NCBI RefSeq assembly: GCF_012489685.1
Contig: NC_080042.1
Coordinates: forward strand, 23,264,150-23,328,149
Origin: Lotus japonicus
Taxonomy: Eukaryota; Streptophyta; Magnoliopsida; Fabales; Fabaceae
Length of the DNA: 64,000 nt
Direction: 5' to 3'
A program made the position numbers and the translations under genes. The notes under the pieces are model-generated. The model was given only the letters and a program-made list of their open reading frames with translations, searched no databases and was not told where the DNA came from. The first letter of the stretch is position 1; every line of letters starts with the position of its first letter. Positions 46,861-57,901 of this stretch are shown here, one piece after another.

Positions 46861-47685
46861 CCGGTATCGCCGGACGGGTGGCGACTTACCGCTAAACGGG
46901 TGGCGACCCACCGCTAAACGGTGGCGACCCCAAGCTGAAAAGGAAACATCTTTAGTGATTGAGTGGTTTGAGTGATCACATGCATATATCTGCATTATTT
47001 GATTCGATATACCAAGCAAGGAGAGAAATAGTGAAATTAGAATTGTGATTCTTAAGGCACTGATGGTTATTTGTAGTTGAAGAACATTGTGAACAGGAAA
47101 TAGGTCAGACGATTTGGCAATGGCAAGGCGGCGAATGAGAGGCTTAGACGTGAAGCTTGGCAGACTTGTGGACTGGTCGAGCCCCTCGCAAAATTAGGGA
47201 ACTCACTCAGGAAGCAGCTTAGTCCATAAAGACGCAGCAAGGAGCAAAGGCAAGGAGAGGTTGGCAAGCGACCATGACACTAGGCGAGCGAGTTTCTACT
47301 CAGCGAAGTCACCTCACATGTGGCGGGCCATCACGACCCTTTTCTCATATGGTCATCTGTACACTATTTTTCTAGTTCCCACGTCGCTTGGCGGGTCATG
47401 TACTTATGTATTTCCTTGCGCTATTTGGCAGTTTGTGTTTCATTTGCGCCATGTTGGCGACCTACGCTTTTTATATAGGCTTTGTTGGTCCCGCCGAGTG
47501 GCATAGTTAGGTGATCTCTTGGGCGGGGAAGCTATTGCAACTAGAAGCTGGGGAATAGTTCCTCCGAGGAACGTCGTACCAAGTGGAAAGTAGCAACGGG
47601 CGACCTGCTAGAAAGATCACAAGGGAATCAACGGTCACATTTTTAAAGACACTCTTAGCTCTCATGCTTCGAGCTTGGTGTCTTG

Positions 47686-48001
47686 TGGACTTGTGGACTG
47701 GGGCCCTCGTCCAGGGTCGCTTACCTAAGGGCGACGCGCGAGCCAGGGAGTTGGGCCTCCCCGGAGAGGCCCAACCGGCCCACTTAGGACAGTTAGGGAC
47801 GCTAGGCCTAACCTTTAGTCTATAAATAGGGGACGGTGACCAATTGTAAAGGACTCTTTGCTCATTTAAGAAATAACAAGATTGAAATTCAGTTACTTTC
47901 TCTCTCAAAAGCGGTTACGCTCTCATTCTCTCTAGGAATCTCACATCACGTTCCTTACACTCTAGGTACTATACTTCATCTCAATGTTCATGGATGCCAC
48001 A
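47686..48001 (+). repeat. Right (3') LTR of the non-autonomous element
   Basis: 316 bp, aligned with the left LTR. The first 20 bases differ (TGGACTTGTGGACTGGGG versus TGGACTGGGCGAGACC), so the exact left limit is uncertain by a few bases. The right limit is fixed by the CCTTC duplication. Confidence 0.7.
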
Positions 48002-48099
48002 CCTTCAAAAGATCCAATGCCTCATCAAGCAACCCATTCCTACCATAGCTCCTAATCATAGTACTCCAAGAATCAGCATCTTTGTCAACCATTTTAGTT
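48002..48099 (-). pseudogene. PPR gene, upstream scrap of one repeat
   Basis: The minus strand reads KMVDKDADSWSTMIRSYGRN then GLLDEALDLLK, a typical PPR motif. Across the CCTTC duplication it runs in frame into DMRVAGVKPSEIAM of the main part. It is the piece of the same gene on the far side of the inserted LTR element. It is cut again at 48099/48100, where a truncated Copia LTR begins. Confidence 0.8.
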
Positions 48100-48280
48100 T
48101 GAAAACGCTATTCAAACCCCCCCTTTCTATCGTTTTTCATACCTTCAATTGGTATCAGAGCGCAAGTTCTGATTACCACACCTAACAGTGTTCAGTGATA
48201 CGGGTCGGTGTGAAAAACTGAGATGGCTACCACCAGTGAAGCACAAAAAGATGTTTACAGTGCAAAACCTCCAATGTTTG
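48100..48280 (+). mobile_element. Truncated Sirevirus-like Copia copy 1: LTR end, primer site, gag start
   Basis: Bases 48100-48147 match the last 48 bases of the LTR of the Copia element at 55879-57092 (complement), ending TTTTTCATACCTTCA. After AT comes TGGTATCAGAGC (48150-48161), the initiator-Met tRNA primer site. A start codon at 48223 opens MATTSEAQKDVYSAKPPMF, resembling the N-terminus of Sirevirus gag. The rest of the element is displaced by the Gypsy insertion at 48281. Most of its left LTR is missing, so truncation occurred at the PPR junction. Confidence 0.75.
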
Positions 48281-51200
48281 TGTAACACCCCGATTTCGGT
48301 GGCGTCACTTTAGTAACCAAAATAAACTTAATGCGGAAAAACGTGAATATTTTTTTTTTTTGATAATAACTAAGACAAGACTGAATTAAATAAAACCCAA
48401 CAATAACAATAATCAAAACTAATATACAATATATAAACAGCCCCCGCTGTAGTAGTAACCTCGTCACGAGTAAACCTCCAGTGACGGAAAGAAAAGTGTA
48501 ACGCCCGAAGGCAAAAGGTACAATCCACAAGAAAGGTCAAGCGTCCGCAACACCATCCCTCAAAACTGAGAATAAGCTGGCCCATCGGCCTGAAGCAAGA
48601 CCTCCTAAGTCCAACCAACTCTCTGTGATTCTCGTAAAGAACCACACAAAAAGCTATAGGTGGGAAACTACCCTGTCCCCAAAGAAAACAAATGATGTTC
48701 AGAGCTAAGACTCTACTCCTACACTAATCCCATCTCGAGGAGCTCACACCAGCACTAAAACCTACATGCTAGCATGATCGTCGCCCGAATCTGAATCCAG
48801 AACAACCTAGTCTATGCACACCATCCATCCTCCTCTCGCTACCGCGATACGCTCCAGTTCCCGCATCTCAACCCTAGTTCCTCCCGAAGGATGAACCATC
48901 ATGAATCAGCCCGCCAAAGTCATCTGACAAAGGGCGTTTGTTCGCCAAAGCACACACAGAAGACGCGAGGGTCAACTCCAAAGAATTATGTAAATAATAG
49001 CACCAATAAATATAAATAAGATAATAGCCACTTAGGCTTATAACTAGGGATAACATCCTAGGGGGGTTGCATATTTCTCAATGAACATAAACGACAGTAA
49101 ATCACAGTTAACATGCCTCAAATAGAATTAACAAGTAACAAACACACTCATCAACTATGTCAGTATGCATGTTGCATGAAATGATATGCAGGTTAACCCA
49201 GTCAACCAATATGCAATCCGGAACGGATGGACATCAACGGATCAGCCCTTCACCAGCCACGGTGGTGCCATTTCGGCCCGCGTGCCTCTTACACCACACA
49301 AAGGTAGTCAGATCAGCCGTAACCCGTAGGTCTGCCATTTCGGTCTGCTACAAGAGACGTTTACAAACGCTCTTTCACGGAAATCCGGGTCTTATGACCA
49401 TTTTGGAATCCGACGAGGTCCAGAGTTCGTCCTGTGTTAATACCCCATTAATGTTGCATGAATGCAGGATGATTAGTCAACCAACGTCTCCGATCTCACT
49501 CGACACGTCGCCACGTGTTCTAGGTAAATTAAAGTTTCTAAAAGCTTACCCTAAGGTAAAGTCGATTCTGCGACAAAATACAATAATCATAAAATGAGTG
49601 CAACCACTCACGATGACTCTTCGGGTCATCAATGCTCTCACGAAGTCTCACGCTTCAGTGAAGTTTCATGCTCTCACAAGGTCTCACGCCTCAGTGGAGT
49701 TCCATGCTTTCCACAAGGTCTCACGCCTCAGTGGAGTATCCCGCATTCACAAGGTCTCACGCCTCAGTGAAGCTTCATGCCGTTCACGAGGTCTCATGCC
49801 TCAGTGAAGGTCCATGCTTTCCACAAGGTCTCACGCCTCAGTGGAGTATCACGCATTCACAAGGTCTCACGCCTCAGTGAAGCTTCTCGGCTCATCCCTT
49901 GGATGGCTAACAAACTGCTCAACGAGCGAAGGAGTACCAACATACTCAGAACTTACCAAACTCCTCAACACTTGGATCCGACGACACTCCTCGTTTTTCC
50001 AAAACCATGATTTGACTTCCAATGCCTTCCTTCGAGGTTGTTATCATTACTTAAAGATTTTGAGGTTGTTTAAGGTCTTATGAATTTTCTTTATAAAATA
50101 GATTCCATTTTGTCTTATCGTAAGTCTTAGACATTTGCAGGATCTCCCAATCCCAAGTCGCTTCTAGAGGATGTCTCGATCCACTAAACAAGATTAAGGC
50201 CCGAACCTCGTTCGTCCTATCAAACTTTCTCAAAACTCTCAAAATAAAATCGGCATGACCTGCCCGCTATTCTCACCATTCAGAATCTCAGATTCCAGTA
50301 CAGAGCATATTTAAATCATCACAATCAACAACATGTCATATATCAATAAATCGCATCATAAACACTTAGCACTTAGCATATAAAGCATGCACCACACATC
50401 CTAGATTACCCACATAGCACATAGCATGTAAGACAATCTCAAAAACATTCAGTAGATGAATCATCTACATTGTCAGCCGAAGCCTCAGAAAACATTTTCC
50501 AATCACACACAATTCCAGTGCATAAACAGTAAACAATGTCGAAACATCGACCCTAAGCATTAACTAGAGATTCAGTGAGAAGCCCTCACCTGAAGGTTCT
50601 CCAGGATTATCTTCTAACTCTTCCTCACAAGCAAAGCGTTGCTCCTCAGGAAATTCCTCAAAAGTTCCTTTAAAGCAAAGTCACAGAAATACTATCAGAA
50701 TCTATCGAGAACTAAGCTATCGATACTTACTAAGGTTACACGAAGTAATCTATACTCTAAGGTACGATAATCTAGCGCGAAAGGACAAGTTTTCGGAAAA
50801 GGAAATTTTCCTCCTTCCCCCTAATAGGGCTCGGCCACTTTGGTTAATTGTGGGGCTCGATTTTTCATCGATCAAACTTGGTTCCTATGCTATCATTAGC
50901 CGTAACTAAGGGTATTCTGAACTCGGAAAAATTATCGGATCAAAAACTGTCGCAGGGGTATTTTGGTCATGATTTTTAACTTAGGATTTTCAAAACTGAA
51001 ATCCCAAAAATAAAATTTTGCAAGGACGTTACTAACGACGTTTATGACAACTAATCCTACTAACACTAAGCTAAGGCGATAGTTTTTAGCCTAAAGGTTG
51101 AAGCTTTACCTCAAAAACTCCAAAAATGGGTATTTAAGGCTAAAATTGATTCCGGCGGAATTCCGGCGACATAACGGAAAATCTAACCCGGCAGAAGTGA

Positions 51201-52209
51201 TCTTGGGCACATATAGAAGAGGTTTAGAATCAGAAATGAAAGATTCAGGATAGTTTTGTAAAAACCCATAAACTATCCACTCAGAAAACTCTACAGAAAA
51301 GCTATGGAAAAAGCGATCAGAGGTAAGGATTAGCGACTATACCTCGAAACCTTGAAGCAGCAACTGATTAATCAACGATCAAGCAAGAGATGAAGAAAAA
51401 CTCTTCTTCCCTCCTCTTCAATGGAGCTCGCGGGTTTGGGAGAGAAATGGAGGAGTTCTTGTAATTTTTCTCACCTTTCTTGCTATATGTAGAAGATGGA
51501 AATTCGCGGCGAAATGAAAGTTTCGCGAATCTGATTTTTCCGGCGTCATTCTTCATGAATTCTAAGATATGTTTTGGCAAAGGAATTCCTAAGCTAAGAA
51601 GATGTCTCCTTGTATTTTTGGCAACTAATGCAAAGTCGGTGCAAAGTCGGTGTAAAACTATTTTACCCGATAAGTTGCTTTTTGCATCGAATGTCGGAAT
51701 GGAAAACTTCCTTCTGAAGAAAGATTGAAATCATCAAGAGAAATGGGTGTACGCGTGTAGAATATTCATTTGAAGCTCTGAATAGAAAAAGTCTTCATTG
51801 TCGGTTGATTCTAGGGTTTTGAAATACCAGGGATTCGGTTTCGGCAAACTTCCGATGATTGGAATCGGACGTTCGTAGATTCTAGAGTTTCGCCTCGAAA
51901 CGATTGTGATATATGGAAAAAGAGAAGTTCTAACATTTCTCTGAAGATTTTTGGAATTAACTTCCGTCGTGCCTAAAAGTGAAAATTAGCTATATACTAG
52001 GGTTTCTGACCTAGGTTTAAGCGTATAACGATCGTGCTATAACTTTTATCGACTTCAATACGAACCTCAGACTTTTCCTGAACTTTCTCCTTCATAAATT
52101 TATTTCATTTGGTAAACTCTTGTTCAGGTTTCCTTTCACGATACATCAACCCTAATCGTAAATGGAAATCTCTTCCACTTATTCTAAGCTTAAAAACTTT
52201 GGTCTTACA
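48281..52209 (-). repeat. 3' LTR of the Tekay-like element (3,929 bp)
   Basis: Plus-strand view: starts TGTAACACCCCGATTTCGG and ends GGTCTTACA. It is an inverted relative of the solo LTR at 11750-15974 along nearly its whole length, with a different minisatellite at 49610-49895. Confidence 0.85.
49610..49895. repeat. ~37-bp minisatellite in the 3' LTR
   Basis: About seven or eight units based on AAGGTCTCACGCCTCAGTGG plus AGTNTCACGCATTCAC-like tails. It occupies the position of the 18/19-bp array of the solo LTR. Frames over it (SRLSGVSRIHKV-type) are artefacts. Confidence 0.8.
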
Positions 52210-52253
52210 TTACTACCCTCCAAAAAGAAAGTTTCGTCCTCGAAACTTAGGGT

Positions 52254-52444
52254 TCAGTAAAAGCTCTGACTATTGTTCTTGATCTTTTCCTCTAACTCCC
52301 ATATGGCATCGTCTGTGTCTTTGTTCCAAATAACTCTTACTAAAGCACTCTGTTTTCCCTTCGATTGTTTCACTCTTCTAGTCCCAATGTTGACCAACGA
52401 CGTCTCAACAGACATATCATCTTTCAACTTGCCGAGGTTTAACT
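52254..52444 (-). pseudogene. End of Gypsy pol: chromodomain-like tail
   Basis: The minus strand reads LGKLKDDMSVETSLVNIG, a basic stretch, then SALVRVIWNKDTDDAIWELE and a stop at 52254. The LVxVxW...ATWELE pattern is the C-terminal chromodomain-like end of Tekay/Del-type integrases, thought to guide insertion to chromatin. It begins at an in-frame stop near 52445, so it is a remnant left by internal deletion. Confidence 0.7.
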
Positions 52445-53330
52445 ACAATCATCAATGATAACACCACTAAAACTCTTACTCGAATATGATCTCCAGCTTC
52501 TGGAGTCAATCTTTACCCTAAGATTCTCATTCCACTTAGAAAAATTCACTCGCTAATCTCTAGCTTGTATCACCGAAATCCATAACAAGTTTCATTCACT
52601 CTTAGACTTTAAGCAACTTGTCCAAATATGACAACCTCAAGTGTTCATCTTACTACTAACACTTTCCTTCTTGTAACTTGTTTACCATCTCGTCGATAAA
52701 CTTCTTAATCTCCCAATCAAATTATGACAAACTTCAAGTCCTACACACTTATGACAAGAATTAATAGACTTAAAACCTAAACCTTTCCAAGTTTGGATCT
52801 CTGATGCTCTGTAGCTCTCCAACATTTCCTAAAAAAACATTCATCTCTTACAACGACAACTCCTTCCCAAAGAAAATCAATTACTTAACACGAACTTTCC
52901 TCCCAAATCCGACTAATCCTCGATCAATTCAAATTCATCTTACGCATCCTTCTATCAAAGTCCATATCCAGCTGTGATTCCGAATATCACCCCCTCAATA
53001 TTAAGTTGATCAAGCCTAATACATCGAAGGTGAAATTTAGAAAAAGCCCACTGGAACAGTCAATGAGTTCCTATCATCCAATAGTCACAAATATCCTGAC
53101 CTCACATCCTCAACGATTCCGCTACGAAACTACACGCCCTCGACATCATACGTATACTATCCATAAAAATCTCTATGAGATTCATTCTTCAGCTTCTAAC
53201 TTCTATTTAAACGCATTGGTGCAAAACTACTTTCTAGGTTTACCGTGTTATTCTAAACCTCGTGTAATTTCTATAGCTAAAATACGAGCTACGGTCAAAT
53301 AAGGTGTTAATAGGCGTAATAACTATAAGG
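52445..53330. other. Unassigned internal stretch of the Tekay-like element
   Basis: Between gag and the pol tail there is an AT-rich stretch where protease, RT and integrase should be. I found no conserved block (for example YxDD) on the minus strand. The plus-strand frame at 53006-53302 has no similarity I recognise. It may be decayed pol or foreign filler sequence. Confidence 0.4.
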
Positions 53331-54524
53331 TCAAAGCTTAGACAGTATAAATAAGTCAGGTGTGTTTGCACACGCTACGAAAGTAATGGAATATACTATA
53401 CTGAAATGAGAAAGAATGGTTAGAAGGTTACCATCGTTCTTGCGCTCTTCTCTGACAAATCCCTCAGCTCTCTCACCGTCCATGGTGTAAACTCTTTCTT
53501 TGACAGCAGAACGCTTCCCACGAGCAGTGTTCACAGTTGGTTCTGTCTTAGGTGCTCTGCACTGACCGGCAGTGTGCCCCATTTTGTTACAATTGAAGCA
53601 CTTGGGCCTCTTGTCGGAACAAGCATTAGCATAATGCCCCAGTTCCCCACATCTGAAACAGGTCATCTCCTTCTTCAAAGTCTGATCTCCGGAACCTCCA
53701 GTAGTACCCGCCATGGGTCTGTAAGATCCTGAAGTAAATCCTCTTCCAGTAGGACGCTGATATGGCCCCCTGCTCTGAAATTTCTCTCTGTTCTGAAAAT
53801 TTTGAGAGCTCGACCTCATCGGCCCTCCAGTTCCAGCCCGGTTTAGCCTCCGGTTCTTCATCAGTTCCACCTCCGTGGCTTTCTCAACCAAGGATTGGAA
53901 TCGCATGATTCCCAGCGGCCTCACTGAGTCCTCAATATCCGGCCTCAGTCCATTGACAAAACGCTTGCACATATAGCGCTCGTCAACATGATCATTAAAG
54001 AATTGGAAATGCTTTGCCAAAGACTCCAGCTTCGAAGCAAATTCCGGTACAGACATACCTCCCTGACGGAGTGTCAAAAACTGCGCCTCCCTCTCATCCC
54101 GGGCACTTGTCGGAAAATACTTCTCCAAGAACGCGGTCCGGAACGAGTTCCAGTTGATCTCTTCATGGTTGGCTTCCATGATTCCCCTGGTGCCCTTCCA
54201 CCAGTATTCAGCATCTCCCAGCAGAAGATAAGTCGCCATGTCCACCTTGGCACCCTCTACAGTCTGCAGAACGCCGAAAATCTTCTCGATTTCCTGGATC
54301 CAGAGATCCACTGCGTCTGGGTCAGTACCACCAGAGAACTTTGGTGGGTTTTGCCTCCTGAAATCATTGAGGCCTTTGTTCTGGTCCAGAGTGTCTTCCC
54401 TCTGGCGCTGATGCTGATCACGTGCCTCCTCAGCAGCACGCCTCATCGCATTATCATTTGCCTGCGCTGTTACCGCTTGGGCCATAGTGGCCATCATCTC
54501 AGCTAGCTGATTAGTATACACCAT
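53331..54524 (-). CDS. Gypsy gag polyprotein with two CCHC zinc knuckles
   Basis: A 397-residue open frame. The retrotransposon gag domain spans about residues 60-220 (blocks NPPKFSGGTDPDAVDLWIQE, YLLLGDAEYWWKG, FLEKYFPTSARDEREAQFL, FVNGLRPDIEDSV). It is followed by a Gly/Arg/Ser-rich linker and two zinc knuckles, CFRCGELGHYANAC and CFNCNKMGHTAGQC, for RNA binding. Gag forms the virus-like particle. In intact relatives the frame continues into protease after a segment like VYTMDGERAEG; here that segment is followed by about 40 unrelated residues and a stop, marking the deletion junction. The frame itself is undamaged and could still supply gag in trans. Confidence 0.85.
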   Translation of the reverse strand: MVYTNQLAEMMATMAQAVTAQANDNAMRRAAEEARDQHQRQREDTLDQNKGLNDFRRQNPPKFSGGTDPDAVDLWIQEIEKIFGVLQTVEGAKVDMATYLLLGDAEYWWKGTRGIMEANHEEINWNSFRTAFLEKYFPTSARDEREAQFLTLRQGGMSVPEFASKLESLAKHFQFFNDHVDERYMCKRFVNGLRPDIEDSVRPLGIMRFQSLVEKATEVELMKNRRLNRAGTGGPMRSSSQNFQNREKFQSRGPYQRPTGRGFTSGSYRPMAGTTGGSGDQTLKKEMTCFRCGELGHYANACSDKRPKCFNCNKMGHTAGQCRAPKTEPTVNTARGKRSAVKERVYTMDGERAEGFVREERKNDGNLLTILSHFSIVYSITFVACANTPDLFILSKL

Positions 54525-54722
54525 GTTCTGTTAAGTTAAACAAACAGTTAGTACTCATCATAAGATAGCATCTAGTATAACTATACAATATGATTAACCA
54601 ATAACTTCAATCAATTTTTAAGCGAAAAATCGCTTGCAGACAATCAATTTTCACTCTTTGCAGAGTCACACAACCTAGCACAGAAGACCTATTCCCCAAC
54701 AACTCCCGAAAGACTCGACCGT

Positions 54723-54734
54723 GCTCTGATACCA
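54723..54734 (-). other. Primer-binding site of the Tekay-like element
   Basis: TGGTATCAGAGC on the minus strand, 3 bases inside the 5' LTR end, complementary to the 3' end of initiator-Met tRNA. This fixes the minus-strand orientation. Confidence 0.85.
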
Positions 54735-54737
54735 CAA

Positions 54738-55878
54738 TGTAACACCCCGATTTCGATGGCGTCACTTTAGTAACCAAAATAAACTTAATGCGGAAAAACG
54801 TGAATATTTTTTTTTTTGATAATAACTAAGACAAGACTGAATTAAATAAAACCCAACAATAACAATAATCAGAACTAATATACAATATATAAACAGCCCC
54901 CGCTGTAGTAGTAACCTCGTCACGAGTAAACCTCCAGTGACGGAAAGAAAAGTGTAACGCCCGAAGGCAAAAGGTACAATCCACAAGAAAGGTCAAGCGT
55001 CCGCAACACCATCCCTCAAAACTGAGAATAAGCTGGCCCATCGGCCTGAAGCAAGACCTCCTAAGTCCAACCAACTCTCTCTGATTCTCGTAAAGAACCA
55101 CACAAAAAGCTATAGGTGGGAAACTACCCTGTCCCCAAAGAAAACAAATGATGTTCAGAGCTAAGACTCTACTCCTACACTAATCCCATCTCGAGGAGCT
55201 CATACCAGCACTAAAACCTACATGCTAGCATGATCGTCGCCCGAATCTGAATCCAGAACGACCTAGTCTATGCACACCATCCATCCTCCTCTCGCTACCG
55301 CGATACGCTCCAGTTCCCGCATCTCAACCCTAGTTCCTCCCGAAGGATGAACCATCATGAATCAGCCCGCCAAAGTCATCTGACAAAGGGCGTTTGTTCG
55401 CCAAAGCATACACAGAAGACGCGAGGGTCAACTCCAAAGAATTTTGTAAATAATAGCACCAATAAATATAAATAAGATAATAGCCACTTAGGCTTATAAC
55501 TAAGGATAACATCCTAGGGTTGCATATTTCTCAATGAACATAAACGACAGTAAATCACAGTTAACATGCCTCAAATAGAATTAACAAGTAACAAACACAC
55601 TCATCAACTATGTCAGTATGCATGTTGCATGAAATGATATGCAGGTTAACCCAGTCAACCAATATGCAATCCGGAACGGATGGACATCAACGGATCAGCC
55701 CTTCACCAGCCACGGTGGTGCCATTTCGGCCCGCGTGCCTCTTACACCACACAAAGGTAGTCAGATCAGCCGTAACCCGTAGGTCTGCCATTTCGGTCTG
55801 CTACAAGAGACGTTTACAAACGCTCTTTCACGGAAATCCGGGTCTTATGACCATTTTGGAATCCGACGAGGTCCAGAG
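54738..55878 (-). repeat. 5' LTR of the Tekay-like element, interrupted
   Basis: Nearly identical to 48281-49434 of the 3' LTR, then cut at GTCCAGAG by the Copia copy 2 LTR. The remaining ~2.8 kb of this LTR must lie beyond the window. Confidence 0.85.
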
Positions 55879-57092
55879 TGAAGGTATGAAAAACGGTAGA
55901 AAGGGGGGGTTTGAATAACGTTTTCAGTACAAAACTACCTCCTTAAAGATTTTAACAAATCTTTTCGAGAACTAAGTGCAAAAGATAGAGATAGAAAAGC
56001 ACACAAGGATTTTATCCTGGTTCACTTGATAAATCACTCAAGCTACTCCAGTCCACCCGTTAAGGTGATTTCTTCCTTCTTAGAATGAAGGCAATCCACT
56101 AATCAGGTAAGAGTTACAACTGCACTTGAAACCTACAAGTGACTAACAATTACACTGACTTAGCTCACACTAAGATTCACTCTCTTAGTCTTCTCTAGGA
56201 TCCGATCAACCTTGATCTCCTAAAGGAAAATCAAACAACTGTTTGAGGTTGGTGTTTACAAGGGTTTGCTTCTGAATAAGCTGAGTGTAAACTAAATAAA
56301 TTACAGGATGAAAGAAAGCTTAGAATATTTTGAATATCTTGCGCGTGTGTTGCTTCTCGTATTTTTCTACTCCGCTTCTTTCAATCTTCAGCCTCTATAT
56401 ATACTCCAAGGATTAGGGTTGAGCGTTGCATGGGAAATGCTACCGTTGGAGGGCAGTTCTGGAAAATCCAGCTTCTGCTGTGGCTGAGATCGTTAGGTAG
56501 GTCGTCAGGAAGGTACACTTGCTTTTGTACTTGGATAGCGACTTGACCTTTTAACCTAGGAGACTTCTGATCAGGGGAATACTTCATATTGGAACTTGTG
56601 AAGCCGGTTGATCAGAGTCAGAGGGAAAGCACAGATCCTCTGACCATTGTATCTTCTGATTCTGAACTCAGAGGGAAGAACATGGCCTTCAGAGTTTCTT
56701 GCTTCTGGACTTCAGAGTTTCCACTATTCAGCTTCTGGATCTTCAGAGTCTTCTACACCATCAGAACATCTGAACCTTCAGTGTTTCTTGGCTATCAGAA
56801 CTTCTGGATCTTCAGAGCTTCTAGCGACTGAGTCCTCATTAGAGTTTGTATAGCTTCAGATCTTCTGAAGCTTTTCCACTGTTCATACTGAACATGGTGA
56901 ATGCGAAAGCGTTGCTTGGGTTACCCTTTATACACAGTGCTTCTGATTTGTGTGAGATTGAGTTGAGGTCAGAGCCTGTAACTAGCACACTCAGAAAAAC
57001 ACGTTAGAGTAACACAATTGTTCATATCAAAAGGTTAACTTGTAATCATCAAAACATAGAGTTGTACTACTAGATCAAAACTTGATCTTACA
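55879..57092 (-). repeat. 3' LTR of Copia copy 2 (1,214 bp)
   Basis: On the minus strand it begins TGTAAGATCAAGTTTTGATC and ends CGTTTTTCATACCTTCA. Bases 56590-56880 are crowded with TCAGAG, CTTCTGGA and TTCAGAGTT words. Copia copy 1 carries the same LTR end. Confidence 0.85.
56396..56403 (-). promoter_or_regulatory. Putative LTR TATA box
   Basis: TATATATA within GAGTATATATAGAGGC on the minus strand, about 520 bases before the LTR 3' end, with the pattern of a plant Pol II TATA box. It is probably the element promoter. Confidence 0.5.
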
Positions 57093-57093
57093 A

Positions 57094-57106
57094 TCTCCCC
57101 CTTTTT
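57094..57106 (-). other. Polypurine tract of Copia copy 2
   Basis: AAAAAGGGGGAGA on the minus strand, one base before the LTR start TGTAAG. It is the plus-strand DNA priming site of LTR elements. A second pyrimidine-rich block (ACTCCCCCTTTTTGTC) lies near 57575. Confidence 0.75.
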
Positions 57107-57826
57107 GATGATGACAAAACTAAGATTTTTGATGAACAATTCTTAAACAATAAACTGAATTCACTCAGAGTTTAGAGATAATAAAAAAAACTTATCCTGA
57201 TGTGAATAGTTTATCTTGCTCATTCTGAATTCAAGTCACTGCTTGATTCTGAGCTTAGCTCCCCCTGAATCTAACACTTGATGAAAACGTTAGTAAAATC
57301 TAGATTCTGAGCTAAAACATATAAGAGTTCAGAGTAAAAGGCTTATGACATAAATGAAAAACTAATAATCAGAGCGCATAAGTGATCAGAGTCATAGACA
57401 GGGTATCAGAGTCTTGGGTATCAGAGTCAACTTAGAATCACTTCAGAAGAAGTGAAATGTATTCCTTGTATTTGCCCAGTGACACATCTATGGTCATGAA
57501 GGTGGAACTCTTAAAATCTCTAAAAGAAAAATAAGTCACACTAACACATCTTACACATCAAAAACTGGGTTTACTCCCCCTTTTTGTCATAAGCAAAAAG
57601 CTTGGGGTGTGAAAAACTTAGCTTGAAGTACAAGGTACTCCCCCTTAGAGAAGGTCTAAGTTTAAGGAAAATGAAAATGATGTAAGAATCAGAGTTAGGA
57701 GAAAATAAATAGGAGAGTTAATGCAAGGGATGAACGTTTACCACCGGTCAAGTGAGTAAATAGAAGGGTCAGTTACCAAGAACTTAACCTCGAGAAACTG
57801 TAGGAGCATTAACTTTCAGAGAGAAA
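57107..57826. other. Untranslated 3' region of Copia copy 2
   Basis: No frame is supported on either strand. Three pyrimidine-rich words (TCTCCCCCTTTTTGATGATG, GCTCCCCCTGAATC, ACTCCCCCTTTTTGTC) recur, resembling repeated polypurine-tract copies on the minus strand. Sireviruses often carry several such copies. Confidence 0.5.
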
Positions 57827-57901
57827 GTGAAGCCTATAAGAAAAGAAACGTTGGAGAGAAAGGTAAGCTTCACACCTCGAATAATTTTCAGTAAGAAAAA
57901 A

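Larger units (their letters stand above)
44298..48001 (+). mobile_element. Non-autonomous LTR retrotransposon (3.7 kb) inserted in the PPR gene
   Basis: Two LTRs (44298-44617 and 47686-48001) flank about 3.07 kb of internal DNA. The element starts TGGACTGGG, ends GATGCCACA, and has the duplication CCTTC at 44293-44297 and 48002-48006. After the left LTR comes TTTGGCGCCGTCTGTGGGGA, a primer-binding-site region typical of plant Gypsy elements of the Tat/Retand group, giving plus orientation. The internal region has no recognisable gag, protease, RT or integrase; the longest frame (45330-46172) matches nothing I know. The internal 3' region holds GC-rich tandem repeats. This fits a LARD-type element mobilised in trans. 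The two LTRs differ at roughly 4-5% of sites by eye, so it is older than the Tekay-like insertion. Confidence 0.75.
48281..55878 (-). mobile_element. Tekay-like chromovirus deletion derivative (Ty3/Gypsy)
   Basis: On the minus strand the order is: 5' LTR (55878-54738, interrupted), primer site TGGTATCAGAGC (54734-54723), gag (54524-53331), an unassigned stretch, the last ~60 codons of pol (52444-52254), a purine-rich GGAGGGTAGTAA tract next to the LTR, and the 3' LTR (52209-48281). Protease, RT, RNase H and most of integrase are absent, so it cannot move by itself. Where both LTRs can be compared (~1.14 kb) I count about eight substitutions plus small indels, under 1%, implying a recent insertion. 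It sits in the gag start of Copia copy 1 and was later hit by Copia copy 2. Confidence 0.85.

Noticed and set aside
47507..47908. 133-codon minus-strand frame in the right LTR
   Set aside because: Counterpart of the LTR antisense frame that fuses to the PPR gene at the left LTR; here it leads nowhere.
49157..50083. Overlapping plus-strand frames in the Tekay 3' LTR
   Set aside because: LTR sequence and its 37-bp minisatellite; the matching frame at 55610-55918 is simply the other LTR copy.
53988..54506. 172-codon plus-strand frame
   Set aside because: Exact shadow of the gag gene on the minus strand.
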